DNA of 64,000 bases. Origin: Cavenderia fasciculata. Lineage: Eukaryota; Evosea; Eumycetozoa; Acytosteliales; Cavenderiaceae. Below are positions 22,773 through 34,966 of this stretch, piece by piece (the stretch's first letter is position 1; each line of letters starts with the position of its first letter). The translations under genes were made by a program, and so were the position numbers. Under the pieces are notes generated by a model. The model saw only the letters and a program-made list of their open reading frames with translations. It did not search any database and was not told the DNA's origin. The stretch is taken from the NCBI RefSeq assembly GCF_000203815.1, contig NW_004457703.1:248001-312000 (forward strand), written 5' to 3'.

Positions 22773-23405
22773 TTAATTTAAACCAGATAGAAATAAAGGT
22801 GCCCATGATCTCGGGTCATAACGATCTTGATTGATTGCAATTAGTTGTGCTTGTCTGAGTGATTGTGCTTTGTTTAGTTTAGAGTTGATCAAACTGGAGT
22901 AGAAACACTCGATCATTCGTACTGTTAGGCCATTCTCTGGTAACTCCCAATGACTGGCGACAACCGATAGAGCACCTGCACAATGTAATGACCAAACCAA
23001 TCCAATGAGACCTTGTTGTTTGTTGTTTCCTTTACCAGAGTGACAGCTACTTAGAACTACTGTATCTGATTGGATTCCATTGGCAAGTTGTATAATGTCT
23101 TCTGAGTATAGTTTGGCTGGTTTGCCATTTTTGCGTTGGCACAATACTAATGATCCTTTGAATGATGAAAATATCTTCTTTCCATTGGGTCCACCATGAC
23201 ATGCAAAGTGGATGTGTTTAAATCTTGTATTCTCTAAAATAGATTGAACCTTTTGTAGAGTTGCATTTTTTCGAATTAAAGTATGACAAGTGTATTCAGA
23301 TTGTTGGAATAGTTGTTGACACTTATTCACCTCTACCTCTGTAAAATCTAATCCACTTCCAATTGGATTACCAACTAATAATACATTATTATTGTTTTGA
23401 TGATA

Positions 23406-23444
<39 letters not shown>

Positions 23445-24151
23445 TTCTCTATTATTATTTGAATGTGGTAATTGAGATAAAGTATTTAATAATGATAATG
23501 ATGGTGTGGTGGATATTGGGAATCTTTCGACAAGATATTGACCATTTCTATCGATCAATGCAGAAAATGGAACATTGGCCAAATTTTCATTGGGAACAAA
23601 GACCAATGTTCTGTCGTTTGAAGAAGAAGAAGGTAAATACTCTTCGATTGGTTCGATTAATTCATTATACCATAGTTTTAATTTATCAACCAATTCTTCC
23701 TTTGTTGTTCGATATGAAATGGTTGATGATCTAAATGTATAATATTCTTGAATTTCAATTTCATCATCGCTTTCATCTCCTTCTTCATCTTCATTTTCTT
23801 CCTCTTCTTCTTTTTGTTGTCTGGTTGATTTTGGTTGAATTTTTAATCCATTATCTGATACTCCTCCACCTACAGTTGATTCTTTCTTTTGTTTTTCATT
23901 ATTAATTATCTCTAAATTATTACTTGGAATATTATTAATAATAGTTGTTTTTTGTTCGGGGATATGCGATAATTCTGAACTAAGAATTGGATGCGAGAAA
24001 TCAGAAATGATTTTAAATTGGATTTGTAATTGTTTGATATTGATTTTTTCATTATCAATGACATAACAATGATCAGCAACGTAGACAATAAATGTAGAGT
24101 TGGTTGTTGATGATAGTTTTTTCATTTCATCAATCGAGAGAAGAAGTTTGC

Positions 24152-24199
<48 letters not shown>

Positions 24200-26426
24200 C
24201 TTTTGTGTTGAGATTAAATCGATTGGCGAGTGTGCGACACATAGTCATTGATCTTCTTTCATCAAAAGATAATAGTGCTTCTGTTTTCTGACCCAACTTT
24301 AATTGACAATATTCCAACTCAGAAAAAAATGTTGTGATCATGTCTGTGATGCTCATCAGTTTTTTTCCTTGTTTGTCATAGATTGAATCACCAAGGTGAG
24401 ACAGTATATTTTTTCTGCTTTCCAAAAGAAAATTTGCAGCTCGTTGGTACTCTCCTTTATGAATGAGTGATATGGAGACTTTAACGAGTATTAAAGGGAA
24501 ATCTGGATTACCCTTATATAACTTGATCTCTAGTTGTGAGCTGTGAGGAAAGTCAGTGACTGTGGTGATAAACTTTTCAACTTCTTCTATTGGGCGAGTT
24601 TTTACTAGAATAGATAACAATGTAGTACGAATGTGAGCTCTTTCATAGGGAGTTTCGTTTAGATTTAATTCTAATCGTTTCCGACACTCTTCCTCGTTAG
24701 AAGGAGGCTTGTTGAATAACTGTTTGGGGTCCGAGGAACGATTGGATATGTATTCGTATGTTTGTATGTCTTTTTCTTTTGATTGGTTGATGAGTTGCTC
24801 GAGACGTTTAATTTCGGGAGCCAACTTTTTTGCTTCATCTATCTCTTCATGGAACAAGTGGACACCAAACATGATTTTGTAGGCACCGAATAGCTGCTCG
24901 TTGCGCTCTTGTGGATCGAGGTTGTTTATCATTTTTTGTGCACATGTTCTTGCCTTTTCATAATGGCTCGTATTAAGGTAAAGTGTAGCCTCTTCTTCGG
25001 CGAAACGCCAAATTGGAATATCGGAATAGATTGGAGCCAATCGTTTGAGAAAACCAAATAGTTTATCCATTTTGTCATGCAGATTACAGACAGGTGTGAT
25101 CATAATCAACTTTACTATTTCCTCTCTGCTCAGAGGAGTTTGACTGCTTTCAACCTCTTCGAACAGGCCTAGAGCAAGATCGATCGATTTTAATAGGTCT
25201 AGGGTGTAGACCGACGCACGAAAATGGAAGAAATGTCGTTTTGGATGTGTAGACCAACGCAGGACATCTGTCATCTCTTGGTGGTACTGAGCTATTTGAT
25301 TCTGGAGAGAAGATACCTCGGCTTGAGAAATAGTGTATACTTGTTGTTGGATTTTGAACGTTGTGTATTCAATGAGTTGAGGAAGGATCTCGATCAGCCG
25401 ACTGTCTGTGGGGCGATATTGTAGATGATCTTGTTTAATGATGTTGTAGGCCTTAACCATTCCCTTCAATGATAGGTCAATCGCTTTATATACAAAAACA
25501 AATCCTGATGCTTTTACTAGTTGTTCTACCTTTTGTGTATTTGATTCCAACTTGTCAACCATTTGAAGAAATCTTTGGAAAGTGTAGGACTGACGAGTGG
25601 TGCTATTCACACAAACAACACTTATCAAACAAATATTTATGAACCTATTATTAATTTCGTCCATCTCTTGCATCAATATTAACCTCACTAGTCCATCCAT
25701 TTGAGATAAAATGGCTCTTTGCTCTTTTCCTAAAATCTCTTGTTGTTGTTGTTGTTGTTGTTGTAGTTGTCTTTCTATTCCCAATAACATCCTAATTTTC
25801 TTTAATACTGAATTGGCAACTTCATTGATCTCGTTTCTGTCTTTTGAACACCAACTAGCATCGAATACATCCCATTCCACCAACAACAACTGAAACAGTG
25901 ATTTGATAGTTTCTACTATATTTTCCCAATTTGAACCACCATTTCCAAATGAAAACCATTGATCAGACTCTAATGCCTTGACAACCCAATCATTTTGTGA
26001 TAGTAATTCTTGATAGATCAGTTGGCTATAGTGAATAGCGATATTGTAACGACCAAGCTTCATTGCACAAAGGAAAAGGATTAAGTGTATATCGTTTTGG
26101 TCATGCTTAACCAAATTGGGATATGCCTCACAAAACGACTTAAAGTAAGTGAGCAACTCGAATACCTCTGAGTGGTTTTGGTCTCTGTGAGGGGACAGCC
26201 ACATTTGGTTTGCACATTTTAGCAGTAACCGCATATAGTCTGTCACTCGACCGATACCCTCTACTTCAACCCATTGAGAGAATGGTGGTGAACTACAATA
26301 CATGTTCATGCATATCTCTAATGCTGTGGAATACCCATGCGCATACGAAAACATGTTGGTGATTGTGATCGTTTCTAATACATCGATCATATCCTTTTGA
26401 AAATCATTAGTTTGTGGTGCTGCCAT
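22773..26426 (-). CDS. Helical-repeat/CHAT protease-like protein 3 (1217 aa)
   Basis: The layout is the same as CHAT gene 1: helical N-terminal half, SFDERRSMTMCRTLANRF block, FIVYVADHCYVID block, acidic linker, Asn runs and C-terminal CHAT domain. The dyad is present as His in HFACHGGPNGKK (about residue 1077) and Cys in VVLSSCHSGKG (about 1128). The N-terminal half is clearly diverged from protein 1, while the last 90 residues differ by only a handful. A Gln run (about 225) and a long Asn run (about 770) are coded by CAA and AAC repeats. The leader intron (26506-26427) ends directly at the ATG. The gene is a minus-strand neighbour of 26758, so the cluster is an inverted arrangement of two pairs. 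Confidence 0.85.
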
Positions 26427-26757
26427 CTATAATATTGTAACAATTATAATAATGATAAGTTAGATACCAATGTATGTTTCAGAGATAAATAATTATTTAG
26501 ATCTACCTTTTTCTGATATGATATCTATCTATTTATCTATTTATCTATTTATCTATTCTATTTGTTGTCTATGATATATATATATTGGTCACATTATATT
26601 CATGATGAGCAACTGAATCGTATTCTTAGGTGCACATTAAAAAAATTATACTTGTGGGGTAAACACAATAATATTATTTCTTTTTAAAATTGATCAAAGC
26701 AACAACCAACTGAGATCATATTAAAAGTTTTATTCATAGACTTTGAACCAATTTAAT
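26427..26757 (-). other. Spacer between CHAT genes 3 and 4
   Basis: The stretch contains the leader intron of gene 3, a (TCTATTTA)n-like tract at 26520-26560 and the 3' region of gene 4. No other gene is seen. Confidence 0.6.
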
Positions 26758-29626
26758 TTAATTTAAACCAGATAAAAATAATGGAGCCCAAGCATGAGGG
26801 TTAGGGTCATCACGGTCTTGATTGATTGCAATCAATTGTACTTGTCTGAGTGATTGTGCTTTGTTTAGTTTCTTGTTGATCAAGCAATCATAGAAACACT
26901 CGATCATTCTTACTGTTTGGTCATTCTCTGGTAGCTCCCAATGACTGGCGACAACCGAAAGAGCACCTGCACAATGAAACGACCAAACCAATCCAATGAG
27001 ACCTTGTTGTTTGTTGTTTCCTTTGCCAGAGTGACAGCTACTTAGGACTACTGTATCTGTTTGGATTCCATTGGCAAGTTGTATAATGTCTTCTGCGTAT
27101 AGTTTGGCTGGTTTACCATCTTCACGTTCAGCCAATGTCAATGATCCTTTGAATAATGTTGATCCCTTCTTTCCATCGGGTCCACCATGACATGCAAAGT
27201 GGATGTATCGTAGTATTGTATTCTCTAAAATATCTAGAACATTTGGTAGAGTTGCTTCTGGGCCTATCAACTTATGACAAGTGTATTCAGATTGTTGGAA
27301 TAGTTGTTCACACATATTCACCTCATCTTGTGCAGAAGATAATTTCTTTTCATCGTCACTTGTATATGGATTACCAACTAATAATACATTCGGTCTATTA
27401 TTATTATTATTATTATTATTATTACAGTTGTTATTATTATTATTTGAATGTGGTAATTGAGATAGAGTATTTAATAATGATAATGATGGAGTGGTTGATA
27501 TTGGGAATCTTTCGACAAGATGTCGACCATTTTTATCGATCAATGCAGAAAATGGAACATTGGCCAAGAGTTCACTGGGAACAAATACCACTGTTGTGTC
27601 ACTTGAATCAGGAGGTAAATACTCTTCGATTTCTTCGATTAATTCGATGTACCATTGTTTTAATGTTCTAGCCAATTTTCTGTTGTTTGTTGATTTTGAG
27701 ATGGGTGGTTCATCTGATCTAAATGTATAATATTCTTGAATTTCATCCTCCGAATCTCCTTCATCCTCCACTTCTTCTTCTTCATTTTCTTCCTCCTGTT
27801 GTCTAGTTGATTTTGGTTGAATTTTTAATAGATTCGCAAACTTTGATGAAAGAGATGATCCATCTCCACTTGACTGAGACTTTTCTTTCTTTTTTTTAAC
27901 ATTATTATCACTATTTTTTGAATTTGAAAAAAAATTACTTGTGAAACCAGAGTTGATTTTAACTTTGATTTTTGGTAATTTTTTGATCTCTATTCTTTCG
28001 TGATCAATGACATAGCAATGGTCAGCAACGTATACAATAAATTTCGAGTTGGTTGTTGATGATAGTTTTTGCATTTCATCAATCGAGAGAAGGAGTTTGT
28101 TGTTGTTGTTGTTGTTGTTGTCTTTGGTGTTGAGATTAAATCGATTGGCGAGTGTTCGACACATAGTCATTGATCTTCTTTCATCAAATGATAATAGTGC
28201 TTCTGTTTTCTGACCCAACTTTAATTGACAATATTCCAACTCTGAAAGAAATGATGGCATCGTGTCTGTGATGCCCAGCAGTTTTTTACCTTGATTGTCA
28301 TTGATTGAATCACCAAGACGGACCAGCAGATTTTTTTTGCTTTCCAAAAGAAAATTTGCAGCTTGTTCGTACTCTCCTTTATGAATGAGTGATATGGAGA
28401 CATTAATGAGGGCGAAACTGAATTCCACACTAGTTTTGAATAGCCAGTTCTCTTGTGGTGTGCTGTGTGGAAAGTCGGTGGTGATAAACTTTTCAACTTC
28501 TTCTATTGGACGCGTTTCTACTAGAATCCCCAACAATATAGCACGAAGGTCAGCTCTTTCAGAGGGTGATTCGTTTAGATTTAATTCTAATCGTTTCCAG
28601 CACTCTTCTTCGGTTGGTTTAGAGAGGTAAAACGATCCGAGATTTTTGTAAGTTTCGGTAACCAATTTGTTTGCCAACTTTTTTGCTTCATCCATCTCTC
28701 CATGGAAAGAGTGGACACCAAACATGATGGCATGGGCATGGAGTAGTTGATCTTCACGGTCTTGTGGGTCGGGATTGCCTATCATTTCTTGTGCACATGC
28801 TCTTGCTTTTTCATATTGATGTGTATTAAGTAAATATGAAGCCTCGTCGCCGATGGTACACCAACTCGGAAGAGCAGAATATCTTGGAGCCAATCGTCTG
28901 AGATAACCAAATATTTTCTCCATCTTATCATTTGGTTTACTTTTATGGACAGGTGTGATATTTAACATCATCTGTATTTCTCCACTGTTCAGAGGCGATT
29001 TGTGGCTTTCAATCTCTTGGAGTAGGTCAAGTGCAAGGTCGATTGATGTTGTATAGTCTTGAGCGATGAAAGACACTCTAGAATGGTAGAAATTTCGTTT
29101 TGGGTGTTGTGAATAACCCAATACATATCTCATTTCTTGGTGGTACTGGGCCAATTGTCTTTGAAGAAACGATACCTCGGCTTGAGAAATAGTGTATACT
29201 TGTTGTTGGATTTTTAAAGTTGTGTTTTCAATGAGGTCGAAAAGGATCTCGATTAGCTGGCTGTCTGGCGAATGATATTGTTGATCATCTTGTTTAATGA
29301 TGTTGTAGGCCTTTATCGATCCTTGCAATGACAAGTCAACTGCTTCAGGACTAAGAAATACCGATGCTTGAATGAGTCGTTCTACCTTTTGTGTATTTGA
29401 TTCCAACCTGTCAACCAATTGAAGAAACCTTTGGAAATAGCTTTGACCATTGAAAGTGTCAGACTGACGCTTAGTGCTATTTAGACCAACGACGCTGAAA
29501 ATAGATATATTCCTTAAAGTTTTATCAGAATTATAATTTTCGTCTGTCCTTCTCAATTCTTCAACTAGAGAATTGATTGTACATAAATCTGCTAATTGTT
29601 CTTTTCCTAAAATCTCTTGTTGTTGC

Positions 29627-29675
<49 letters not shown>

Positions 29676-30357
29676 CTACATCCAATATCATTTTGATTTT
29701 CTTGGATATGGAATCGGCAACTTGATTGATCTCAGTAATGTCCTTTGATTGCAAAGTAGCATCCAATACCATCAATTCCACCAATATCAACCGGTACAGT
29801 GATTTAATATTGTCTCCTATGTTGACCAATTCATTTGAGCCGCCGTCACCACCATTTCCAATTTCAAACCAACGATACCATTGACCCGACTCTAATTCCT
29901 TTGTAAACCAAGCATTTTGTGACAATATATCTTGATAGATCAGTTTACTATAGTGAACTGCAACATCGTGATGACCAAGCTCCATTGCACAAAGGGATAT
30001 GATTGAACGTATTTCGTTTGGGTCATACTCAACGAATTTGGGGTTCATATCACCATTCTCCTCAAAGAACCGAAAGTAGGTGAGCAACTCGAATACCTCT
30101 GCGTGGTTATTGTCTCTGTAAGGGGATGCCCACATTTGGGTTGCGCATTTTAGCAGTAATCGCAGAAACTCTGTCAATTGATCGAAACCCACTACTTCAT
30201 ACCATTCTGAGAGTGGAAATGAAATATGATACAGACTCATGCAATCCTCTACTGCTTCCGTATACATATTTTGAACCGAAAACTTGTGAGTGATAAGTTC
30301 TAATAAATCTAAAATCTTGATCATCCTTTGATAATCATTCATTTGTACTTCTGTCAT
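26758..30357 (-). CDS. Helical-repeat/CHAT protease-like protein 4 (1199 aa)
   Basis: This is the fourth family member. The N-terminal half carries a 20-residue-class Gln run (about 230-250). The conserved DERRSMTMCRTLANRF and FIVYVADHCYVID blocks follow, then an acidic linker and an Asn run near 1000. In the CHAT domain the dyad residues are His in HFACHGGPDGKK (about 1057) and Cys in VVLSSCHSGKG (about 1108). The region RPNVLLVGNPYTSD with TLAEREDGKPAKLYAED matches the broken copy 2 rather than genes 1 and 3, which shows mosaic relationships within the family. The end reads NPHAWAPLFLSGLN with two extra residues. The leader intron (30425-30358) again abuts the ATG. Confidence 0.85.
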
Positions 30358-30697
30358 CTATATAAATAATAAAAAGTTTTCAACATTATATATTATATAT
30401 ATCTCTTCACTGTTCATAATTTTACCTTTTTCTATATAGTCAATATCTATCTATTTGTAATTACTGCTGACTAATATGATATCTAATCTATTATATCTAT
30501 CTCTCTCTCTCTCTATCTCTCTCTCTCTGTTTGACTATTGATATGTTTTGTTCACAGCTCTTCATGATACAATAAATAATCAGCTGAAAGATGAACAACT
30601 ATCAAATATTTAGGTTTAACAAGGAAGAAGATCATTAGGGCGTGACGAAGCAGAGGACAACAAAGGTGGGAAAACCATCAATATTTATTTTAATTTT
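30358..30697. other. Upstream of CHAT gene 4
   Basis: The stretch holds the leader with AGAAAAAG before the donor at 30425, a (TCTC)n tract at 30500-30530 and AT-rich spacer. No gene is seen. Confidence 0.5.
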
Positions 30698-31192
30698 TTA
30701 TAAAACTAAAGCCGAGACGATGGTGACAACAACGATCATAAGGGATAGATTGGATAATGAAAAGATGGAAGTAGAATCTGAACAACCCAATTCAATGTAT
30801 CCCTTACCACCCATAAATTCAGAGCATTGTCCACATTTGAGTGTTGCGTCTTCTAGTATTGGATCGGTGGTTGTGCTGTTGCATTGAGCGTCGTTGCTGG
30901 GCGACGCTGAAAAGGTGTAGTATTCGGTCGTAGTGTTATAGGTGATAAAGAGATTGATCGATCCTGGTGTACCACAATGGTTGGACCAAGAGAGACACTT
31001 TCCAACCTCCAACGTTACAATATCATCGTCGTCTTCTGAATCCGAGTCACATTGAGTATCGCAATAGGAATGCATCTCTGCCCATTTAGATTGGTCAAAT
31101 ACTGTTGCCTTTGTAACTGAAATACAAAGACCTATCAATACCAATATAGTTAAAATTAAACTTAAACTTGACTTGTTCATTTTTGATTGCAT
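30698..31192 (-). CDS. Probable GPI-anchored Cys-rich surface protein (164 aa)
   Basis: The protein has an N-terminal signal peptide (hydrophobic LSLILTILVLIGLCISV) and an acidic Cys-rich ectodomain with paired cysteines (CDTQC, CGQC). N-x-T sequons follow, and a C-terminal hydrophobic tail (LSLMIVVVTIVSALVL) stops without a charged cytosolic end. This layout fits a GPI-anchored protein. A second Met five codons in is an alternative start. No family recognised. The gene is divergent to the sirtuin gene. Confidence 0.7.
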   Translation of the reverse strand: MQSKMNKSSLSLILTILVLIGLCISVTKATVFDQSKWAEMHSYCDTQCDSDSEDDDDIVTLEVGKCLSWSNHCGTPGSINLFITYNTTTEYYTFSASPSNDAQCNSTTTDPILEDATLKCGQCSEFMGGKGYIELGCSDSTSIFSLSNLSLMIVVVTIVSALVL

Positions 31193-32102
31193 AAATAAAT
31201 AATTAATTATTTATTTATGCAAATAATTGTTGGATAGATAAGATAGATAATATTACAACAAAGAATAAATAAATAATGAATGGGAATGAAATACTCTTGT
31301 TCAAGAGAAAGTCCTTCCTTTCTTTTCCTTTACGATGAGGTACCTAATTAGTTCACGAGATACTTTGAGAGCTCAATGCAGCTCCATTTTCAAATAAATT
31401 TCGAAAAGTAAAGGACAACAACGAATGAAGCGGGCCAGAGATCCACACTTTCATTCTCTCTCTCTCTTCTTGTCTCCTACACTATCTGACCTATCTACCT
31501 ACCTACCTACCTACCTATTCATTATTTAGTAATTTGAAGATACTTTATCTGTGAGTAGTAGTAGAGAAAGATAAGGGTTGTGGTAAATTTGCTGTTGTGT
31601 ATCATATGATCTTCTTATCAATATATCTATCTTATATTATTTGATTATATATATCTAACTTATCCTTTGCATTATTATATTATTTGTTGATATAAATATT
31701 CGGTTGATAACAAAGAATGTTTTACAGACTAGTTTTGAAACGACCTATGATCTGGCTGTTACATTTCCATTTTTGGGTTTATTTAATTTTTTTTAGAGAG
31801 GGGATGAGTAAGAGAGAGTGAGAGCTAAAACATAGTTGGTGATTCGGATTGCGTCATTTTCTTCAAACAACCTACCTACCTATCAATCTTTTTTTAAATG
31901 TTTTTAAAGTTATCAATCATTAGTAACAAAGCAATAACAACAACTACAGATAATAACAAACAGATAAAGAAGAAAACAACGAGAAGATTTAAAGCATAGC
32001 ATAACATAGATCAAAAAGATATAAAGATATAGATATAAATATAGATAGGTAGATAGATAGATCAATCAACCAATCAACAAGTAAAGTTAAACAATAATAA
32101 GA
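31193..32102. other. Divergent intergenic region before the sirtuin gene
   Basis: The 910 bases between two start codons hold simple-sequence tracts, among them (CTAC)n at 31495-31518 and (TC)n near 31457. An A-rich leader with GATAGATA repeats lies before the ATG at 32103. No gene is seen. Confidence 0.6.
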
Positions 32103-33571
32103 ATGGGTGAAAACGATATTAAAGATGAAATGATGTTTGATATCATTGATGATAACTTTGTAGACACTGAAGAAGATTATGAAAAGTTATCTAGATCTTC
32201 TGAAATGGTAAGAAGAAGAAGAAGAAGGGAGCTATAAATACTTACTTACTTGTAAATAAGATAAACATTCATAGTTACTAACTTCTTCTTTTTAAATATC
32301 AATATCATCTGATATCTCTCTCTCTCTCTTTATACGTTGTTATTATTATTATTAGGAAATCTATTTAAAGTCAAAACATTTGCTAAATGATTTAGCAAGA
32401 GATATGGTCGATGGAAAGAAAGTACTCTTTGTAACAGGTGCAGGTCTCAGTGTACCAAGTGGTTTAGCTGCCTATAGAGGCACAAAGAAAGCTGTATGGG
32501 AGAAGTTTGTTACTGATTGGGGTACTAGATCAAAATGGAGAAAAGGTACATATTTATAACAACAAAAACAAAAAGTATCTATCATATATTTCATTACTAA
32601 TACATCTTTTTATCTTTAAATATCTATCTAGATCCAATGTTATGGTGGAATCATTTTTGGTTAAATACTCATGAAAAGCAGGAATATATTGATGCATTAC
32701 CTAATAATGGTCATTTGGCTATTGCAAACTTGGTAGATGCTTGCAATGTAAAGATTATTACTCAAAACATCGATCAACTGCATCTCAAGAGTGGTGTACC
32801 TGAACCAAAGGTCATTGAGATTCACGGTCGTATCGGTCTCTACAAATGTGTCAAACCTGGTTGTAAATATAGTATGGATCAAAGTATTGATATTGATATT
32901 AATAGTTATGGTATGTAATATATATAATATATATAATATCTCTCTATCTCTTTATTTTCGAAAATTGACGACGAAGATACACATCTTTCGTCTGCGTCAA
33001 AAAACAAAAAAAAGAAGATATTTTTGAATCGGTTTTTTCGGAACCTCGACTATTCATTTATTTTTTTTGGAATTAATATTAATATTTTAATTTATTTATT
33101 TTGTTTATTATTTAATTTATTATTTTAGCAATTAATAATACACAAATGAAATTAGGAAATTTACAAATATCAACACCATTATGTCCAGCTTGTTCACAAC
33201 CTATATTACCGCAATCGCTGTTGTTTGATGAAGAGTACAAATCACATAATTTCTATCGGTGGGATGACGCGAGCAATTGGATGGACAAGGCTGATGTGGT
33301 GGTGTTTGTAGGTACGTCATTTTCGGTTGGTATTACCGACGAGGTCATCTATCGATGCAATGTAAAGAACAAAAAGATGTACAACTTTAATTTGTACAAT
33401 GAGGAAAACATCTCCAACATGCATCATATTCTCGGACCATCTGAAGTACTCTTACCAATGCTCGAACGAGAAGTACTCCGTAATGCATTCATCAAAACAC
33501 AAAAACCTCAAATTTGGATACCCAACATGGTCAAAGAGATCACTGCAACAACTAAATTTACAAAATGGTAA
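32103..33571 (+). CDS. Sirtuin, NAD-dependent protein deacylase (338 aa, 4 exons)
   Basis: Exons are 32103-32207, 32356-32545, 32632-32910 and 33129-33571, with GT-AG introns. Frames join at every boundary. The NAD-binding motif [15 protein letters not shown] is present (most sirtuins have GIPDFR in this place), as are TQNIDQLH and the catalytic-His motif EIHG. A zinc module follows as CVKPGC and, after an insertion of about forty residues split by intron 3, [13 protein letters not shown] provides the late nucleotide-binding loop. Sirtuins remove acyl groups from lysines using NAD. The P-D-F to A-A-Y change in the GAG motif and the long zinc-module insert set it apart from classical SIRT1/2 types, so its activity could be other than deacetylation. 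Confidence 0.9.
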
Positions 33572-33849
33572 AAATCAAAAAAATCAATAGAGAGAGAAAG
33601 ATTTCCCTCACCACTTGTATCAAATAGTCAGTCAACGAACGCATAATCACCATAACATTTAACATTTATTATTATATATATTGCAAAAAAAAAAGAATAA
33701 TAATAATAATCGGCAAATACTTTGTAATATTCATAAAGTAGTTCAATAAACAAAACTCCTCCTTTTCCCTCATAAACACAACAAGTGTACTCAACATTTT
33801 ATTTATTTTATTTCTATGGTTATTTCTACATTGAATTAATTTGGCAATA

Positions 33850-34966
33850 AAATCCCTTTGGCCAGGTTGGCAAACCTTTATCTCGCAAGAAGAAGGAGGC
33901 TTTTAAAAGATACCATCACCAATGATATACGAATACTCGACCAACGAATATTTTCAGATCGGAGAGGGCAAACAGAGAAAAGTATTCATCTGAAGAGACA
34001 GGTTAACAGACACTTTCGTAGCTGTCAAGCTCATAAGAAACCTTCCATCAAAGTTGAGCTTCTGCTCAACTAGACGGTTCAGTGACCTCAAAAGGTTAAG
34101 TCACCCCAACATACTCTGTTCTGAGGACTATCGCGTGACATTGGACTACGAAATCTTCATCACCAAGATGATGGAGAATAGATCGTTTGCAGTATTTCTC
34201 AAAAAAAATCCTTCCTATTATCAAGAAGAAACACGGCTACATGCGTCAATGCTACAAGTTTTACAAGGTTTGGCTTACCTTCACGATAACGATATGGTTC
34301 ATGGTGAAGTGAATCTAAGTAACGTTCTTGTATCTGCAGACTATACTTTAAAGATTGCTGGTATGTTTTTTTTTAAACATTGGATTGTATACACACAATC
34401 TATTCAACTATTAAATCTACTAACATATAGCGTTCTATGATTGATTAGATTTTGGAAGGTTTAAATTTGATTTGCATCTGGAGCTGAACAATTCTTAAAT
34501 GGACCCACTCTCTCCGAACTTGACGGACATAATACTCATATTGGACCAACCAAAACGAATGATCTATGGGGCACTGGTATTACAATACTATACCTTTGTT
34601 GTGGTGTTTATTATAGAGAATTTCAATATCAATTCCACCAAAATAATCAGTCCACAATTCTTGAATCCCGGTCCGTATCAAATATTGATGGTTATAAATT
34701 AATCCCAAAGGTATTACATTGTAATAATAATAATTAATCCAATCCAATACTTTTGTTTTATTAATTCATTCATTCTCTTATTTCAATAAACCTCTCCAGC
34801 TCCAACATCTTATGAACGATTAGTGTATCTCATTATTTTAGTGGCATTCATAGCCAATTTAAAGTTTAATTTTTTAAAACTGGAAGAAATATCGCCACTA
34901 CCTGACATTATCTGGTCTAGGGTGGGTCCTTGGTACGAACACCCAGACAATAACAACAATTATTAA
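33850..34966 (+). pseudogene. Decayed protein kinase gene
   Basis: Kinase landmarks appear in order but in more than one frame. They are a glycine-loop-like IGEGKQRKVF, VAVKLI for subdomain [30 protein letters not shown] with NLSNVLV for the catalytic loop (HRD replaced by HGE), and KIADFGRF across a GTATGT/TTAG intron near 34362-34448. [22 protein letters not shown] for subdomain IX and a short C-terminal lobe follow. It has roughly two or three frame breaks, and the catalytic Asp is missing even where the frame is good. It is a host-gene fossil, still with recognisable splice sites, so decay is not very old. Confidence 0.7.

Noticed and set aside
23363-23734. Plus-strand frame rich in Tyr opposite CHAT gene 3
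   Set aside because: Antisense shadow of the Asn-coding repeats and conserved CHAT region; equivalent frames appear opposite the other copies for the same reason.
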